Position numbers and translations under genes: made by a program. Below the pieces are notes generated by a model. That model saw nothing but the letters and a program-made list of their open reading frames with translations. It was not told where the DNA came from and made no database searches. DNA of 64,000 nt from Allacma fusca (Eukaryota; Arthropoda; Collembola; Symphypleona; Sminthuridae): assembly GCA_947179485.1 (NCBI GenBank), contig OX359249.1:10354001-10418000 (forward strand), in the 5' to 3' direction. Below are positions 26,871-39,636 of this stretch, in pieces. Position 1 is the first letter of the stretch. Each line of letters begins with the position of its first letter.

Positions 26871-28656
26871 CGGATGAAATTGAAACTCCTCTCAAAATAT
26901 TATACTCCGACTCAATTCTAAAACAACAAGTTGTAGGGATTCAAAAACTCACTTTTTCAATATTTTGTAATATCATATGGAATTCATCCCCAAGACTTTC
27001 TTATTACTTGGAATCCCAAAAGTAGATATCTCATGCCATAATTATCCATCGTCGGATTTCCAGCAGAGTCACTTGAAATGCTTCTAAACAATGGAATTAT
27101 CCAGGAAGAACCGTCTCCCTGACAAGGGTATACTCAATACGAGGATTACCAACGTTCTCGAAACTGCCAAGGAGGCTTACATGGGGAAGGAGAGAGTGAT
27201 TACAAGGAAAGGGAAAAGTCAAAGGGAAAGCTTGAGGATAAATCCTTATTGCTATAACACTTGTCCTCAGGGGTCAAACAAGTACTTGACTAAGCCTCCT
27301 GAACTGTACTAAAAGTGGAACAACTGCTGTAAGTAAACCCTAGGAATTTCATACATTGTCTAGGAAATTTCTCCATCCGCCTCAAAACACCGCCAGTCCT
27401 CCCAGGAATAGAGGACACACTTCTGGGATGCGCGTATTACTGGAGCAATTGGACAAGAAAAAGTGTAGGGTGAGGAGACATGTGTAAAAAGATAAATCTA
27501 GCGAAAGAAGCCCACAAAGTTGAGTACAGTTTTAGGAGTTTTGGAGCTATTGGGATCCTCTCCACTGAGTTACCTCAAACTTCCCAACTTTTCCTATGTT
27601 TTCATATATGTAGGATTTTCTCATGGAAATCAGATCAACTAATATTTCCCCAACGGATTTCTAGATAAGATTCAATTTCTAATTTCGGGAGATGATCAAA
27701 CGTAAGATGAACTATGTCTTCATTTGAATTTCTAGTGCTTCTTGTTTTTTAGATCTTCTTTTGAATTCCCAACTCTTTTGAATTTATTGAACTTCTTGTA
27801 AATTTCCGGACCCGTTCAGCGTCTATCTCTTCTTGTCTTCTTTTTCTTCTTTTACGTCAATGGTCTACTCGTTTTGACTGGATGTATTTTTAATCATATC
27901 CCTTCCAACGCACTATCAATCCTGAAAGATTGTCCTTAGCCAATGGAACAATGTCAGTTATGTACACAGCTTGTGTATTTTAATGTGTCAGCGGAGCTTG
28001 AAGATTTCCAAAGGACAGAAATGATGAACTCCGGTTCTGAGACTTATTTCAAGTGGAACGTTTGTACTAGGAATCTCAATTATGTCTATAAGTAAATCAA
28101 ACGGGGAGAATTCCAAGGGTGAAAGTCCCAATGAAAGGAGCCGAACGTCTTGGTCCTCACTTCACGACCCACAACACATAAAGTTACTGGAGTAGCTCCT
28201 ATTTATGAGAACACCCTTAAACGCAACTAACTCTGACTCTTACAATTGCATTCATGAGAGACAAAAACTGATATCGTATAGTACATTGGAATGACTTGTT
28301 TTTAGCACAGTGTGTATATAGATGCAAGAATTTTTTTTCCTTTGTCGGTAGGTTTTAGTAAATCAGATCAAATGCTGGTGATGAAGCTCCTTGTATAAAT
28401 GGGTCTCTTAGAGCGAGAATATACAATGTATGACTCCTCCGGAGGTTAATAAAGTACGGGAAGAGGAAGAAGAATACTTTTTTTTACAGAGGAATAAATA
28501 TATAGCGCAAATTAGAACTTGATTCATCTCTCAACAATCCGAAGTAACAACAAGACATTAGGAACTTTGCTATTCCCTGGAAATCCTCCGAACGGATGTA
28601 GCTCCTGAATATGACTTGATCCAAGAATTAACTCTGACTTCAAATTAGATATCGAT

Positions 28657-28964
28657 ACAATGCATTCTCTTTATAAGAGCACCCCTAAAGAAATTCACCC
28701 ATGGTAGATATTGCAATTCCATATAATCATTTTGGTGCACATCATGGAAAATAATAATGTAAGATTTTTGTCTGAATAAACACAAGGTTTTAATAGGGGC
28801 CTGTTAATAAATTCTAGGTAATGCCACTGGAATCTTTCTGAAAAAGAAAAATTCACATTGGGGTGGATGGGGAATAAAAGAAATGTTTTATTCCTCTTTA
28901 GAGCAAATGCAATTTTATGCTAGAGTAAATTTGGGAGGGGGTATCTTAGAGCGAGAGTGCACTG
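28657..28964. mobile_element. MITE with TA target duplication, 308 bp
   Basis: The left end CAATGCATTCTCTTTATAAGAG and the right end TCTTAGAGCGAGAGTGCACTG are inverted. TA lies outside both ends (28655-28656, 28965-28966). A plus-strand open frame starting at 28883 begins inside it and is considered spurious. Confidence 0.7.
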
Positions 28965-28997
28965 TACCTTTAAGGGAAATATCTCTTGAGAGTATTA

Positions 28998-29072
28998 CTG
29001 GAGAAAGTTGTTGTAAAATTTGCTGGAGAAAGCTATTGTACAGTTTGCTGGAGAAAGTCGCAGTAAATATTT
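28998..29072. repeat. Three-copy 25-bp tandem repeat
   Basis: CTGGAGAAAG plus 15 bases occurs at 28998, 29023 and 29048, followed by a partial fourth GATTGGAGAAA. It adjoins the right end of a MITE. Confidence 0.75.
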
Positions 29073-29330
29073 TGATTGGAGAAAACAACGGGGGAAAGCG
29101 AGTAGCTTCACCTCAAAAACTGACTGTCCATAGAGAATCACAACCTTACACAGAATCTGAAGACCAACTGTTCTCCTATAGACTTGAGTCGAGGTTAGAA
29201 ATAAAATCCCACTTGATATTCTTGAGACACGCCAGCGCGTGCAGCTCGCTCTCTCTCACTCACTCACTCCAATCATACACCACAACTGGCTTGAAATGCA
29301 AGCACGACTTTTTCCCCACTGTATGTCCAA

Positions 29331-29361
29331 GACACACACACACACACAGAGAGAGAGAGAC
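29331..29361. repeat. (AC)n(AG)n compound microsatellite
   Basis: About nine AC units followed by about six AG units. Confidence 0.95.
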
Positions 29362-29838
29362 ACATAAACATAGAAATCCTATACGCACAAAGCCCATCAA
29401 ATTCTAGTTCCACCTCCATTGCAAAACCTAGAGATAGGGAATTCTCATATTACTTATATAAACATCTACATTAATTCTAACAAGGAGCTCATCCATCCAT
29501 GGAGATCATAATACCGTACTTTCCCCCTCTAACGTATGTACACACATATGCCTAATCGTCCCTTTGAATTTAGACGTTCAACTATGGAGCATGCACTACT
29601 CTGATGTATAAACTAACGGTCAATGATGAAACCTCCGTTGAGGAAATGCTCCCTAATATTTTGCACAAAATTATTCCCTACTATAATACAAATCCCATCA
29701 TGGGAAAACATGAGCGTGAGTTTCTCTCGTACTCATTCCCATGACCTATTTATAATTGCGTTTTTCGGAACGCATTATGTCACGCATTCTACCTCTCCAT
29801 ACACTTACCGTTAATAAACATAAGTCATTTATTCCATA

Positions 29839-30080
29839 CAGTGGACTCTCCATTTAACGGACATCCTCACAATTTCTCACAAGCAGTAGGAACTGTCAAA
29901 ATATTACGTCACATTCCAGTTTGCTATAATGTCACTACAATTATTTGCAAAGAGGTCTCGTTATGACAGACTCCATTATAGAAGCTATTTCTCTGTAGGG
30001 GTACAAAACTCTGGACAATATCTTCCATGCCAGTAGCCACAGTGTTACTCTCTGACTTTACAAGAGCGTGTGTGTAGGAA
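29839..30080. mobile_element. MITE, left end clear, right end diverged
   Basis: The left end CAGTGGACTCTCCATTTAACGG is preceded by TA. The interior shares TAGGGGTACAAAA and GTTACTCTCTGACTTTACAAG with the next element, which is a direct-orientation relative. The right end is approximate. Confidence 0.5.
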
Positions 30081-30081
30081 A

Positions 30082-30210
30082 CAGACGCTCTCCGTAATAA
30101 CGGACCCTCATTTATGGCAATTTTTCCAGTAGGGGTGAAAATATTTGGTCAAAATCCTATTCGCCTTAATGTTACTTTCTGTCTTTATAAGGGGGTGTGA
30201 ATTGGCACAG
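30082..30210. mobile_element. MITE, 129 bp, adjacent relative of the preceding one
   Basis: The left end CAGACGCTCTCCGTAATAACGG pairs with a right end TTTATAAGGGGGTGTG...GCACAG followed by TA. The core TAGGGGTGAAAATATTTGG and GTTACTTTCTGTC match the preceding element in the same orientation. Confidence 0.6.
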
Positions 30211-31085
30211 TAAGCTCAGGCTAGAACGACTACCCCGTCAAGGGCATTTTTAGCAGTGCACAATTATTGGGATGAAGTCGTGCATTTCTCACAAAGTTAA
30301 TATCTCCCTTCGTGGGAGCATCCACGATACGGCCAAATTTTATTATTTTCAGGGATGCTCTCACAGGAAGAGTGTACTGTGCCAAGGCCATAAACATCAT
30401 AAACAGTGTAAATGGGAGTACGCTTCCAACGACAGTGCCACTTGAAGTCAAGACTTAGTCCAAGGAGGCAATTATTCCCTGTGCTTTTATAGGAAAGGGC
30501 AGTGGGAGTAGACACCATTACTTAAGAATATGGTGTCTGGAATGTGTCCATTTGTACACTTCCCGCCATTGAGATTACCTTTGCACCATCATTTATAACA
30601 GATTATTGCATAAAATCCAAGGAAGCGGAAAGAGCTGATAATTAGACCCCATCAGTTCATTTACAAATATCATATTTTCCCTTCTCTTGGGAACATTCTA
30701 GAAAATCCTCCCTCATATTTATTTATTAGCCCCTAGAAAACATTTTCGTACATTGTCGCTCTTTGGATAATGGTGTAAGAGTCTACTTTGAGAAACTCAA
30801 AACAAGTTGAATCCTTCGGAAGGAACTGGGATGCTACAAGTTACAGCATACCCCCACTATAAAAACACTCCTGAAGAAACACGACATTTAACCAAAAAAA
30901 TTGCGTGCTCTTGGAAGGAGAAACATTTACATTGTGGCAAACGGGCTTGTATCCAACAATTTTTCCCCCACTTGCGAAGTTGCTCTTGCAAAGGGGTCCG
31001 TCCCTGGGGGAATTTTTTATTCTCTTTCAAGACCATAAATTAAAAATGTATTAGACGGGCACGTATCCCCACATTTTCGTCACTA

Positions 31086-31241
31086 CAGTGTAGCTCTTGG
31101 ACATAGCGAGAATTTGATATCCACGCTCCAATAAAAAGGTAAATTGCATTGTGCTAAACGGGAAAGTGAGACAATATTTTTGCCTGTATGGAGCTAATAA
31201 GCATCTGTTATAAGGGCGGCATTAATAGCGAGAGTTCACTG
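31086..31241. mobile_element. MITE, 156 bp
   Basis: The left end CAGTGTAGCTCTTGGACATAG, preceded by TA, pairs with the right end TTAATAGCGAGAGTTCACTG. The interior contains ATTGTGCTAAACGGGAAA, a core motif shared by other copies (31785, 30935, 20630). Confidence 0.65.
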
Positions 31242-31708
31242 GCCAAAGCGGAAGAAAGTATCTACACAGGAGCCACTTAGGATTTTTTACGTTAGGATTT
31301 TTTTTATTGTAGGAGTAAATAAATGAGATGTGGATGTGATCACCAATTAAGATAAGTTCTGGAAACTCAAAGCACTGGCGGGAAGGCTTTTAATTCTCCT
31401 ATGTATTCGATTGGGAACCAAATTGCTACGCAATCTTATTCCGTACCTCACGAGACTTATGAGCTACTTGTACGATTGCTAATGGTCTTTTTTTCCCCCT
31501 GGAACTCATGGACGTACAGTAACTGATATGATTCCTATAGGATCCGGGTGGAGAGATAACAGCTTGGGCATCCAATCTGACAGTAGTTTTATTTCATGGC
31601 ACAGCTTGAACCGAATAATTTTTATCTCGTAAAAAATATAGTAACATTTCATACGGTCCTCAATCGATCCTTCCTCACAACCACGTGTATATATCTACGG
31701 TAAGTTTA

Positions 31709-31982
31709 CAGTAGACTCTCTCTCTCTACGCAGCCCTCAAAGGACTATAATTTGAGACAACATGTTTTTATCAGCAGCAAATCTAACACTGCTAAACGGG
31801 GGAATGTGTCCGAATATTTTATGACACTATTAAAACAATGTTTTTGCTATTGCGAGAATTTACGTTCTTACAAGCGGAAATTTGCTATTGTGGTAAATGT
31901 GTCCAAATATTTTTGTACCTACTAAAACCTATAGAACCTGCTTTTATATTTTGAGGGGGTGTCTTTTACCGAGAGTACACTG
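31709..31982. mobile_element. MITE, 274 bp
   Basis: The left end CAGTAGACTCTCTCTCTCTACG, preceded by TA, pairs with the right end GTGTCTTTTACCGAGAGTACACTG. The inside carries two direct copies of a (T/G)GTAAA...GTGTCCAAATATTTT-like core motif (31785 and 31890), suggesting an internal duplication. Confidence 0.65.
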
Positions 31983-32655
31983 CATATGAAAGTGTGCTAT
32001 ATATACATATATGTATACATAATTATAGATATCTAGTTTGCATATCTATAGAATAAATATATATGTATGGAATTACGGATGTATAGTGTACGTGCTATTT
32101 GCACGGGGGCAGTTTATACGTATGTATATTATGTACATAATTATATACATGTATGAATGACATATCCCAAGACCCTTTTTTCATTGAAGATTGCATTGCC
32201 AAGAAAGAACAATATTTCTCACATCGTTGTCCTTTTTTTTGTGGGTTATTTGACTCGACGGGATGGTGAGGGAACATATTTTGGCTACAAATACCACACA
32301 ACAAATCCCAGAAGGGAGTTTTCCGAGTCACCTATGCGTACTGCTGCGTGGCTATCTCCTTTCATACTCACGCATAAATGCAATAACTCTCCCCAACTAT
32401 TATCATCACAATACTCTCGAGTAACTTTACGGCCATTCTTTGAGTATGTTTTCCTCCCGAACAAACTTCCTAGATTGCGTAATTATTTTTATTCCAACTT
32501 CTCCAATACGTTATTTCCGGGTCAATGGTTTCATCCCACTGGATTTTATCACAGCCCTTAGGCAGGGGTCACAGCTAGAATGCAACTATCTGTAAAATGT
32601 TATAGTCTTTTAACAATAACAACCATAAGTGAAACATTCATTTTTATTTATTGTG

Positions 32656-32890
32656 CAGTGCACTCCTCCTATAACAGACCTCTTGCAAGAGCTAATTTTT
32701 CTACTTCTAAGAGCTTCTCATACCTAACAGCCCTACAAAAAAGCATAAGAAAGGCAGAGCAAAAATTCCAGTAATATTGTTCCCTCGAATAATTAATTAA
32801 TGGTGTTTGTTAATAGAAGATCTTCAAGTATTTGCGCCTTAAATATGGAACTGTTCATTCAAGGCCTTCTGTTATAGCAAGAGTTCTCTG
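32656..32890. mobile_element. MITE, 235 bp
   Basis: The left end CAGTGCACTCCTCCTATAACAG and the right end CTGTTATAGCAAGAGTTCTCTG are inverted, with TA after the right end. Non-coding interior. Confidence 0.65.
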
Positions 32891-33289
32891 TACCAGCAGG
32901 GATTTAAAACTTGGAAGGACGAGGGGTGAGAGTAGTACTGGTCGATTTGGATTTTAATATAAAAAAGTACAGAAGAAAAACTTGACGACAACTGTGGTTT
33001 CACAGGAGGAGTTTCCTGGAAAATTGCCATCCGTTTACAAGACACATTGTAAGACTACTCGGTCCATTCCATGGTCCATGGATATGGCACCAGGGAGTAT
33101 GAATGAAAAAAGACCAATCTCTCTCGACCTCAACATTTTCTTTCACTATAATTTACCAGCCCTAGACGCAGACACGTATCTACATTTTGTATACATTCAA
33201 AGAATAAATAACTCCCTCGTTTTTTTCCACATTTTTTTCCAATTTCTTTGCTCAAATGAGCACATGATTCTTTTCATGGAAGTTTGATT

Positions 33290-35720
33290 CTAATCCAAGA
33301 CCTTATAATTTCTAGAAGGATAAAAAAGACCTGGCGGCAAATGGTTGATTACTTTTTTAAACAATGAACGTATCCCCTTCAGTTATTTCGGAGGAGGAAA
33401 AGTTTTCCCACTGTAGTGTTGAGAATTCAATTATTTTTCTTGAATTCCGACTCGAGTCCTTCTATTTACTAATTGCTTTCAACTCCTAGAATATTTAAAA
33501 TCTCTGCATATTCGATGCAATCAAGGGAATTTGCATTTCTCATGAAAGATCCCGATATGTATACAAAGATTTTAATCAGGATACACCCTCTGATCTTCTG
33601 ATAATTACTGCTGAAAAATTTGCGTCCATGTTGCTGAATTTAAGAGTAGAATAATCAGTACTGCTCTATCAAACTGGTCGAAATTATTTTGCTTCCATGG
33701 AGAAATTGCTCTTAGGGGCTTCTATTCAAGTAAGAGTCACTAACAATAAATTTGCAATTACGATGAGGAAAATCAAGATTCTGGTGAAGAGGAATTGAAT
33801 GTTCGCAAAAATTGTACTTGTACGGAGGAATTATTTTATACGGGTAAAATTTCCCAACCAGAGTAGGCTGGAAGTATGTTCTTGCTTCCCTGAGCTAGGA
33901 GAGAGACATTACCCTGATTGTCTAAATGCAGTAGTAAATTGAGAATAATGGCTGTGTTTAAATTCACATTACCCCTTTCCTTGAACTTAGAGTGCATTCG
34001 CCATACGAGACTCACTTGGTAGAGTATCATCACTACTGTATAGGAGTGAAAACACTTGAACACAGATGTACCACAATGTTATTTTGTCAAGGTATGAGAA
34101 CAGTCTTTCATATAAGAGAGAAATTCTGCTTCTTTTAAGAGAGATCCCATAGGGAGAGTACACTGTTTTAAGATGAAACTTCGTCCTATCCAATATTTCT
34201 GGTTAAGCCGGTCCCACGGACTAAATGCAAAGGCAGAATTTACAGACGACAGGAATCTTTAGCTTTAGTTATTTTTGAATTACCTTAATAATGGTAGTTG
34301 AACTTGCAACTGGAGCACTAATTATGTCAATTCTGACTTACAAATAAATGCTGACCTTGAGCTACGAAGTAACTCTATTTCATTTGATTGGTTGGAGCGT
34401 CAAGGGAAAACGCATGCTGAAATAATAATTAAATTCCTGCAGCCTGGCCTCTCTCTCTCACTTAAACATTTTAACTAAGTACTTTAAATTCAAACGTTTT
34501 GAACATATAATTCATAATAATGACCTACAATAATTTGTTTTACAGCACTGCGGTGAATAAAACTTTAGATTCCTCACATTTTTATTTTCTAGGCTGATTC
34601 CCTTCTTCTATATGTTCCAAAATTAATTACATGTAAATTAGCAATTGTTAATTCTTGAGGACATTATGGGTGCATAATGATTTCCTTTGCTAAAACTTGC
34701 CAGCTCCTATTGCAACATTCTTTATGCATTCTGTAGTATACTGACCGAAAACAATTAGTTTAAAAACATGCGAATTTTCTAAACTAAGAAACCCTTTGGC
34801 CTCACATTTCCTTGACATCTGAACTTTTTTGAAATTAGCTTCATTATTTGTGGGTCAAAAATTCTGATTGATTATTTTTTTATAAATGACTCAGAAGTAT
34901 TTGGGCTGCGGGGGGGGGGAAGAGAATAATGTTAGAGTTATGACGAGTGTATTGATAATAATACGTAGTGTAGTGCAGAGTGTCATAAGGTAAGAAGTTT
35001 ATTGAAGAACTGTGAAGTATCTATTCTTTTCACAGTCTGTGCATTTTTCGACTCCTTATCGATCATATCTATTTCTTTGACAAATAAAACTAGAGAGTGC
35101 ATGAGTTGTACAAATACTCTTTTTAGCCTTGAATAGGCTCTTTGAAGCACCCAAAGACATACGTAGAATAAATGAGAGGCAATAACAATATCACCTTCTG
35201 TCATTGCCAGAGTATCGCACAAGTAATGACGGGTAGCACCTCAGTACATACTTGGATGTCCAAAATACACATCCTGTATTACCGATAGTACCTACCGAAA
35301 TTAAATCTAATTTTATGACACTATATGGCTAAACGTACCCAAAAATCTGGGCTAAAAATGCACGTGTAAGGGTACAACTGTAGCAAAATTTAGGTTGTCG
35401 TGGAATGGAACTGGTAAACACATTTTCAATTAACACGCACCTGAGAACTCCTAATGAAATTTCAGTGAAAACTGGATGTTGCATTTTGTATTTAGCCGAA
35501 AATGAATCTAGCTCATTGGTTCATTAGTTCAAAATGAAATATCTATAGTTAGGGGTTCACTTGTGATGGTACGTTAAATTGAGCAGGAAGTGATTCCTGG
35601 AGCAAACAATTGTCTTTGATCTAAAATAATCGATAATTCATTGGAAGTAAAATTTAAAATAATTTTAAATAATACGCATTTTAGCAAATATTCAACGGGC
35701 AACGCATGTACGTCCAGGAC
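33290..35720. other. Non-coding DNA
   Basis: It contains one solo MITE end, a G run at 34,911-34,919 and AT-rich filler. A 79-codon minus-strand frame (34983-35222) starts only at TTG and matches nothing I know. Confidence 0.6.
34118..34165. mobile_element. MITE right end (solo)
   Basis: AAGAGAGATCCCATAGGGAGAGTACACTG is a typical right terminus of the family. No matching left end could be placed. Confidence 0.45.
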
Positions 35721-35724
35721 CTTT

Positions 35725-35795
35725 CATATCCTATTCTCCACCGCCCCCTACCCTATATAAGGGAGGACGGCACAAAAAACATTCGATTCCCTAAT
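35725..35795 (+). promoter_or_regulatory. Candidate TATA-type core promoter
   Basis: CCCTATATAAGGG with TATATAA at 35754-35760 follows a local GC-rich stretch (CCACCGCCCCCTACC) that stands out in AT-rich surroundings. About 25-30 bases downstream is ACATTCGATT, a possible initiator. TTTTCCAG near 35812 could be a splice acceptor. No coding exon is recognised downstream, so the target is unknown. Confidence 0.3.
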
Positions 35796-36780
35796 TATTT
35801 TCAAGCAAACTCTTTTCCAGATTCGCTACATTTCTGATTCCTGACACCGCAATTGTTGACTCAGGAAATGTTGCTGTGAAATAATAATAAATTATAATTA
35901 AGAACATTAAAAGTCAAGATTTAATTTTAACTTTAAACTGCAATTTCTTGGAAAAGTGGATGAAATTCTCCCCAGCAGAATCTCTCTTCTTTCAAAATTT
36001 CGAAAGTGCATTCAAACATGAAATGGCTTTTTATCGAGACTCACTCTTTCCCAATAATGTCCGATCTTAATACATAGTATGACATACAAGGCTCTACAGA
36101 AAAGTGTTACATGCACGTGGATATCTATTCGTATCATGCTAAAGCATTCCGTCTAGAAACTTATGCCGTCACTTTCAATAACCTACATATTTCGTAAAAG
36201 TCAGCCATGAAAAGAAAAAGTCATTAGTTAGTCATACTGACAATGGATGGAAGATCTTGCTCTGGTTGACTTTTCCTGGAGATATGCATCTATTGCAATG
36301 GGCATCTTCTGCTCCTCTTCTATGAATACGTGTACACACTCGTACTCGTACATAAGCCAAGTCATTCCAAGTTTTTTTTCCGTTCAACTTCTCTCCCCAT
36401 TCCGAGTTAACATGAGTGTACATAAATAATTGTTGTTTCTCTCTAATAGCTATTTCTATTAAACTCTTTAAACTACACTTAAATACTATACTTACTTACT
36501 GTCACAATCAACTTGACACTCCAACGCATACATGTATAGTTATCACTGCTTTCTTGACTATTACCATTACAACCGACCTTCACGTATTATGTAAACGTAC
36601 CACTTCCAATATAATTGACTTCAAGACACATACATAATTACATACTCACTCCTTGCATAATTTTCACGGTCCTCAATTAGTCCTCCGTGAAGGAATTATT
36701 TTCGATAAACCCAAGCTACAATGCTGAGACGGGATTATTTTCACAATGCCAACTTGGGGTAACATGCGATTACATTCTTA

Positions 36781-37310
36781 AAGAATCCCGATAATGTCAT
36801 TGGCCCCGCTGAAGTCACCTTCCACCATGACTTTGCTCCCTACATGAAAGCAAAGATCACTCAGGAACTTCTGCTGGACAACAGAATTGACTTTTTGGGG
36901 AATTCGGAATAGTCTGGGAACACGCTTGATTTAAATCCGTGTGAGCACGCCTTCTTGAAATTCAACGTCTTCTAATTCAGAAATTTCAGAACAACGATGC
37001 CAAAACGAGTGATATGCACGAAAGCAATAATTCGTGTCCTGGAAGACATGAAACTGATGAATTCGAGAAAATGCTGCGGTCATTTCCGGAAAGACTGGGC
37101 GTATTTCGGAATGCTGAAAGGGGCCTAACGTCTTACAAAATTGATTCTTGAAGTTTTTTGTTTCATGGTTATAACTTCTTGTTAACAAAACTCTTAGAAT
37201 AATTTATTTTCCTACCCAGAATAAAATTCTGTACAAAAAATTGTCTTCTACAACTGTGTAGCATGGTTAGATCTTGGACAGAAGATACGCAAAGATAATT
37301 GAGCACCCTG
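36781..37310 (+). mobile_element. Tc1/mariner transposase relic (C-terminal part) with right end
   Basis: Read on the plus strand from 36781, the translation passes NPDNVIGPAEVTFHHDFAPY, then AKITQELLLDNRIDF, then TLDLNPCEHAF. These are the second catalytic aspartate block and the DLNP-E block of a Tc1/mariner DDE transposase. Two in-frame stops interrupt it (after NSE and after FNVF). A +1 shift near 37050 moves the conserved end, FEKMLRSFPERLGVFRNAE and then RGLTSYK, into the next frame, which ends at a TGA near 37150. From the HHD aspartate to the PCE glutamate there are 37 intervening positions, so the copy resembles the DD37E group rather than DD34E. The sequence ending in CACCCTG followed by TA at 37310-37312 looks like the right terminus. 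The N-terminal DNA-binding half is not recognisable here. The copy is dead. Confidence 0.8.
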
Positions 37311-37319
37311 TATTATATA

Positions 37320-38100
37320 CCTATCAATGTTACTAAACTCCAGTGAATTTCCATTAAATTTGCTACAAAAACACCGTTCTAGAATATTTTCATGAATGCC
37401 AGAAACTTCAAAATTCCTCATTTCTCGCATCTTTCTCCCTTTCTCTCATTGAGCTGAATTTGTCCAGCCTTAAACTGTTTTTACGGGCTAAGCCCTTAAT
37501 TCTCAGCGTAAGGACGTGTGGAATAGCGTCTTCGAAAGTTAGTGTCAAAAAAGATTTTTGAAAAACAATCTGAGAAGGAGCAACAATTTGATTTTTAAAA
37601 TTCTCAAAATCTCGACTTGGTTTAAAATTTTTGACGATTGTGACCCCAATTCTAAAACTACGTCAATGAAACAAATCTTTAAAAATCTAGAAAAGAATTT
37701 TTCTTGAAAATTCGGGATCACATAGATATATTGTATTATCATTCCTTATAAGGGCTAGTAGAGAAGAAAAACGGTTTATAACACCATGTACATATAATAA
37801 CATCATAATAAAATCAAAGCTACCTTAATTTTCGATTTTCCCTGTAGTTAACAGAATGTTCCATAAAACATTGCCCCCTAGCCCGAAAATTCGAGTAAGC
37901 TAGAGTAAATTTCGGTTTTGATTTTCTAAAACATATGCAGGCACAATTTTTACATTGACATTAAACATATGTAACGTATCTCATTTAATATCTACATATT
38001 ACATCTGAACGAATTCCGATGCAGAAAATGAAATCCAATTTCTAGATTTCAGTGCCCGGAAACTCTAAGGTCATTTAGCTACAAATGTTACGTTTCCGAC
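37320..38100. other. AT-rich non-coding DNA
   Basis: Follows the Tc1 relic. No exon, transposon end or regulatory site is recognised. Confidence 0.6.
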
Positions 38101-38109
38101 GTGCTCGTA

Positions 38110-39060
38110 CAGTACACTCTCCGTGTAACAGCATTCCCGAGAGGAGTAAAATTTCAATCTTACAACGATATGCTCTTACAAAAAGATACATGGTGAACAT
38201 TGTGCATAAGAGGCATGTCTGAATATTTGGGCCCCTCTAGAGAAAATACTGTCAGCACGAGGACATATTTGTACAATGTATGTATACAATGGCATTGAGT
38301 ATTTTTACAAACTCGCCTAATGACTGCGATGGAAGGACAACGAAACCAGGCATCCGAAGTCTAACAAGAAAACCTGCATGGAGATATTTCAGGGAGGAAA
38401 AAGTTACATTTGTACTTGTTTCATTCTGTGCTCATTGTCCTACAAAAGTGGTGAAATGTGTCGGAAGTAAATATTATGAGGGATTTCGCATGAAGTAAGC
38501 ATTTTCTCTTAATGCTTTCGTTTACCCTGTTTTTTACGTCTCAACTGCAGTTGTCATGCATTTTCTTCTTTTTGATCTGCACTACGCACATGGCTGAATG
38601 ACTCCACTCAGACATGATCACTTGGTCAAGTTGCACTCTGGCTATTAGAACACCAAGTAGAAAAACAAAATTTCACGCTGCTTCACAAAACTAACAGTTG
38701 GAACAAACGATAATTGGCACAAGTATTTCTGCTACTGTAGAGAAGCCGCCATTCTAAAGGAGTCGCTTAAACATACAGCACAGCGTAACCACATGTACCA
38801 CTGTCCTTGAAACTCCTCTTAAATATGTTTTGCAAATACAGCATACCCTCAGAATAATAAGATCCTCCTACAAGAACAACGTCTCTGAAGGAGCAAAATT
38901 ACTGGTTGACAATATAAACGACTGCCCTTATAACAGGGTAAAATAATTGTTACAGTAAGCTCTTGTGATAACGGAACTCCTAGTAAAATATCTTGATCTT
39001 TTTTAAGGAGCAAGGGTGGACATTTTGACACATTCCCAGTTACCACAATGGTAATGTTTC
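38110..39060. mobile_element. Cluster of MITE ends and cores
   Basis: Left-type ends occur at 38110 (CAGTACACTCTCCGTGTAAC), 38840 (CAGCATACCCTCAGAATAAT) and near 38953 (CAGTAAGCTCTTGTGATAAC). Core motifs lie near 38195 and 39020. Right ends are diverged, so individual boundaries are not claimed. Confidence 0.5.
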
Positions 39061-39477
39061 TCACCATCAGAGCTTCTGGCGCGGTTCTCCTGTGAATAAA
39101 GAGACTTTTTAATGGAAAAAGCCACAGAGGAGACAGCACTGACATTGAAGGAAATAATTATTCGATCGGTCAGCAGCACAGGAAGATTAGATAAAGTGGA
39201 GATATGAACATACAATAAAGATACTCCGGAAATTTCGAATTGTCACTGGACGTCCACAATCTGCTGAAATAATTGTTTAAAATGCTGAAAACGTTTGTAG
39301 AAAAGACAGTTTGTTATATTCTCCGGAAGAATTACATCGGAAATATCAATTGAAACGAAGCGGATAAAAGCATAAAAGGTTCACAGTTGGAAGCTTTGTA
39401 TTTTCTTTCAGCACGGGCGTGTATCTAACTGACAGCTTGTCAGTTGGACTCTGGGTGGCACTGGTGCATTGGATATG

Positions 39478-39636
39478 CAGTGTCTTCCCGCTATAAGGAA
39501 CTCCCTTGGAAGAGCAACTGTATTATTTAGTGCAACAGTGTTTTGATACATTCACATAATTAAATTAGATCAGCATATGCCATTTAGTAAATAGTTGCTC
39601 CTTCTATAGGAGTACTCTTCATAGCGAGAGTCACTG
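39478..39636. mobile_element. MITE, 159 bp, well-preserved ends
   Basis: The left end CAGTGTCTTCCCGCTATAAGG and the right end ACTCTTCATAGCGAGAGTCACTG are inverted over about 25 bases, with TA after the right end. The central part is AT-rich and contains ATTTAGTGCAACAGTG and CATTTAGTAAATAGTTG. Confidence 0.75.

Noticed and set aside
28883-29407. 174-codon plus-strand open frame
   Set aside because: It starts inside a MITE, crosses its right end, a 25-bp tandem repeat and a compound microsatellite (giving HTHTHRERE). A composite of non-coding pieces.
32157-32561. 134-codon plus-strand open frame
   Set aside because: No recognisable motif, no splice context and chance-like composition.
34983-35222. 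79-codon minus-strand frame
   Set aside because: Starts at TTG, no family resemblance; AATAAA near its end is common in AT-rich DNA.
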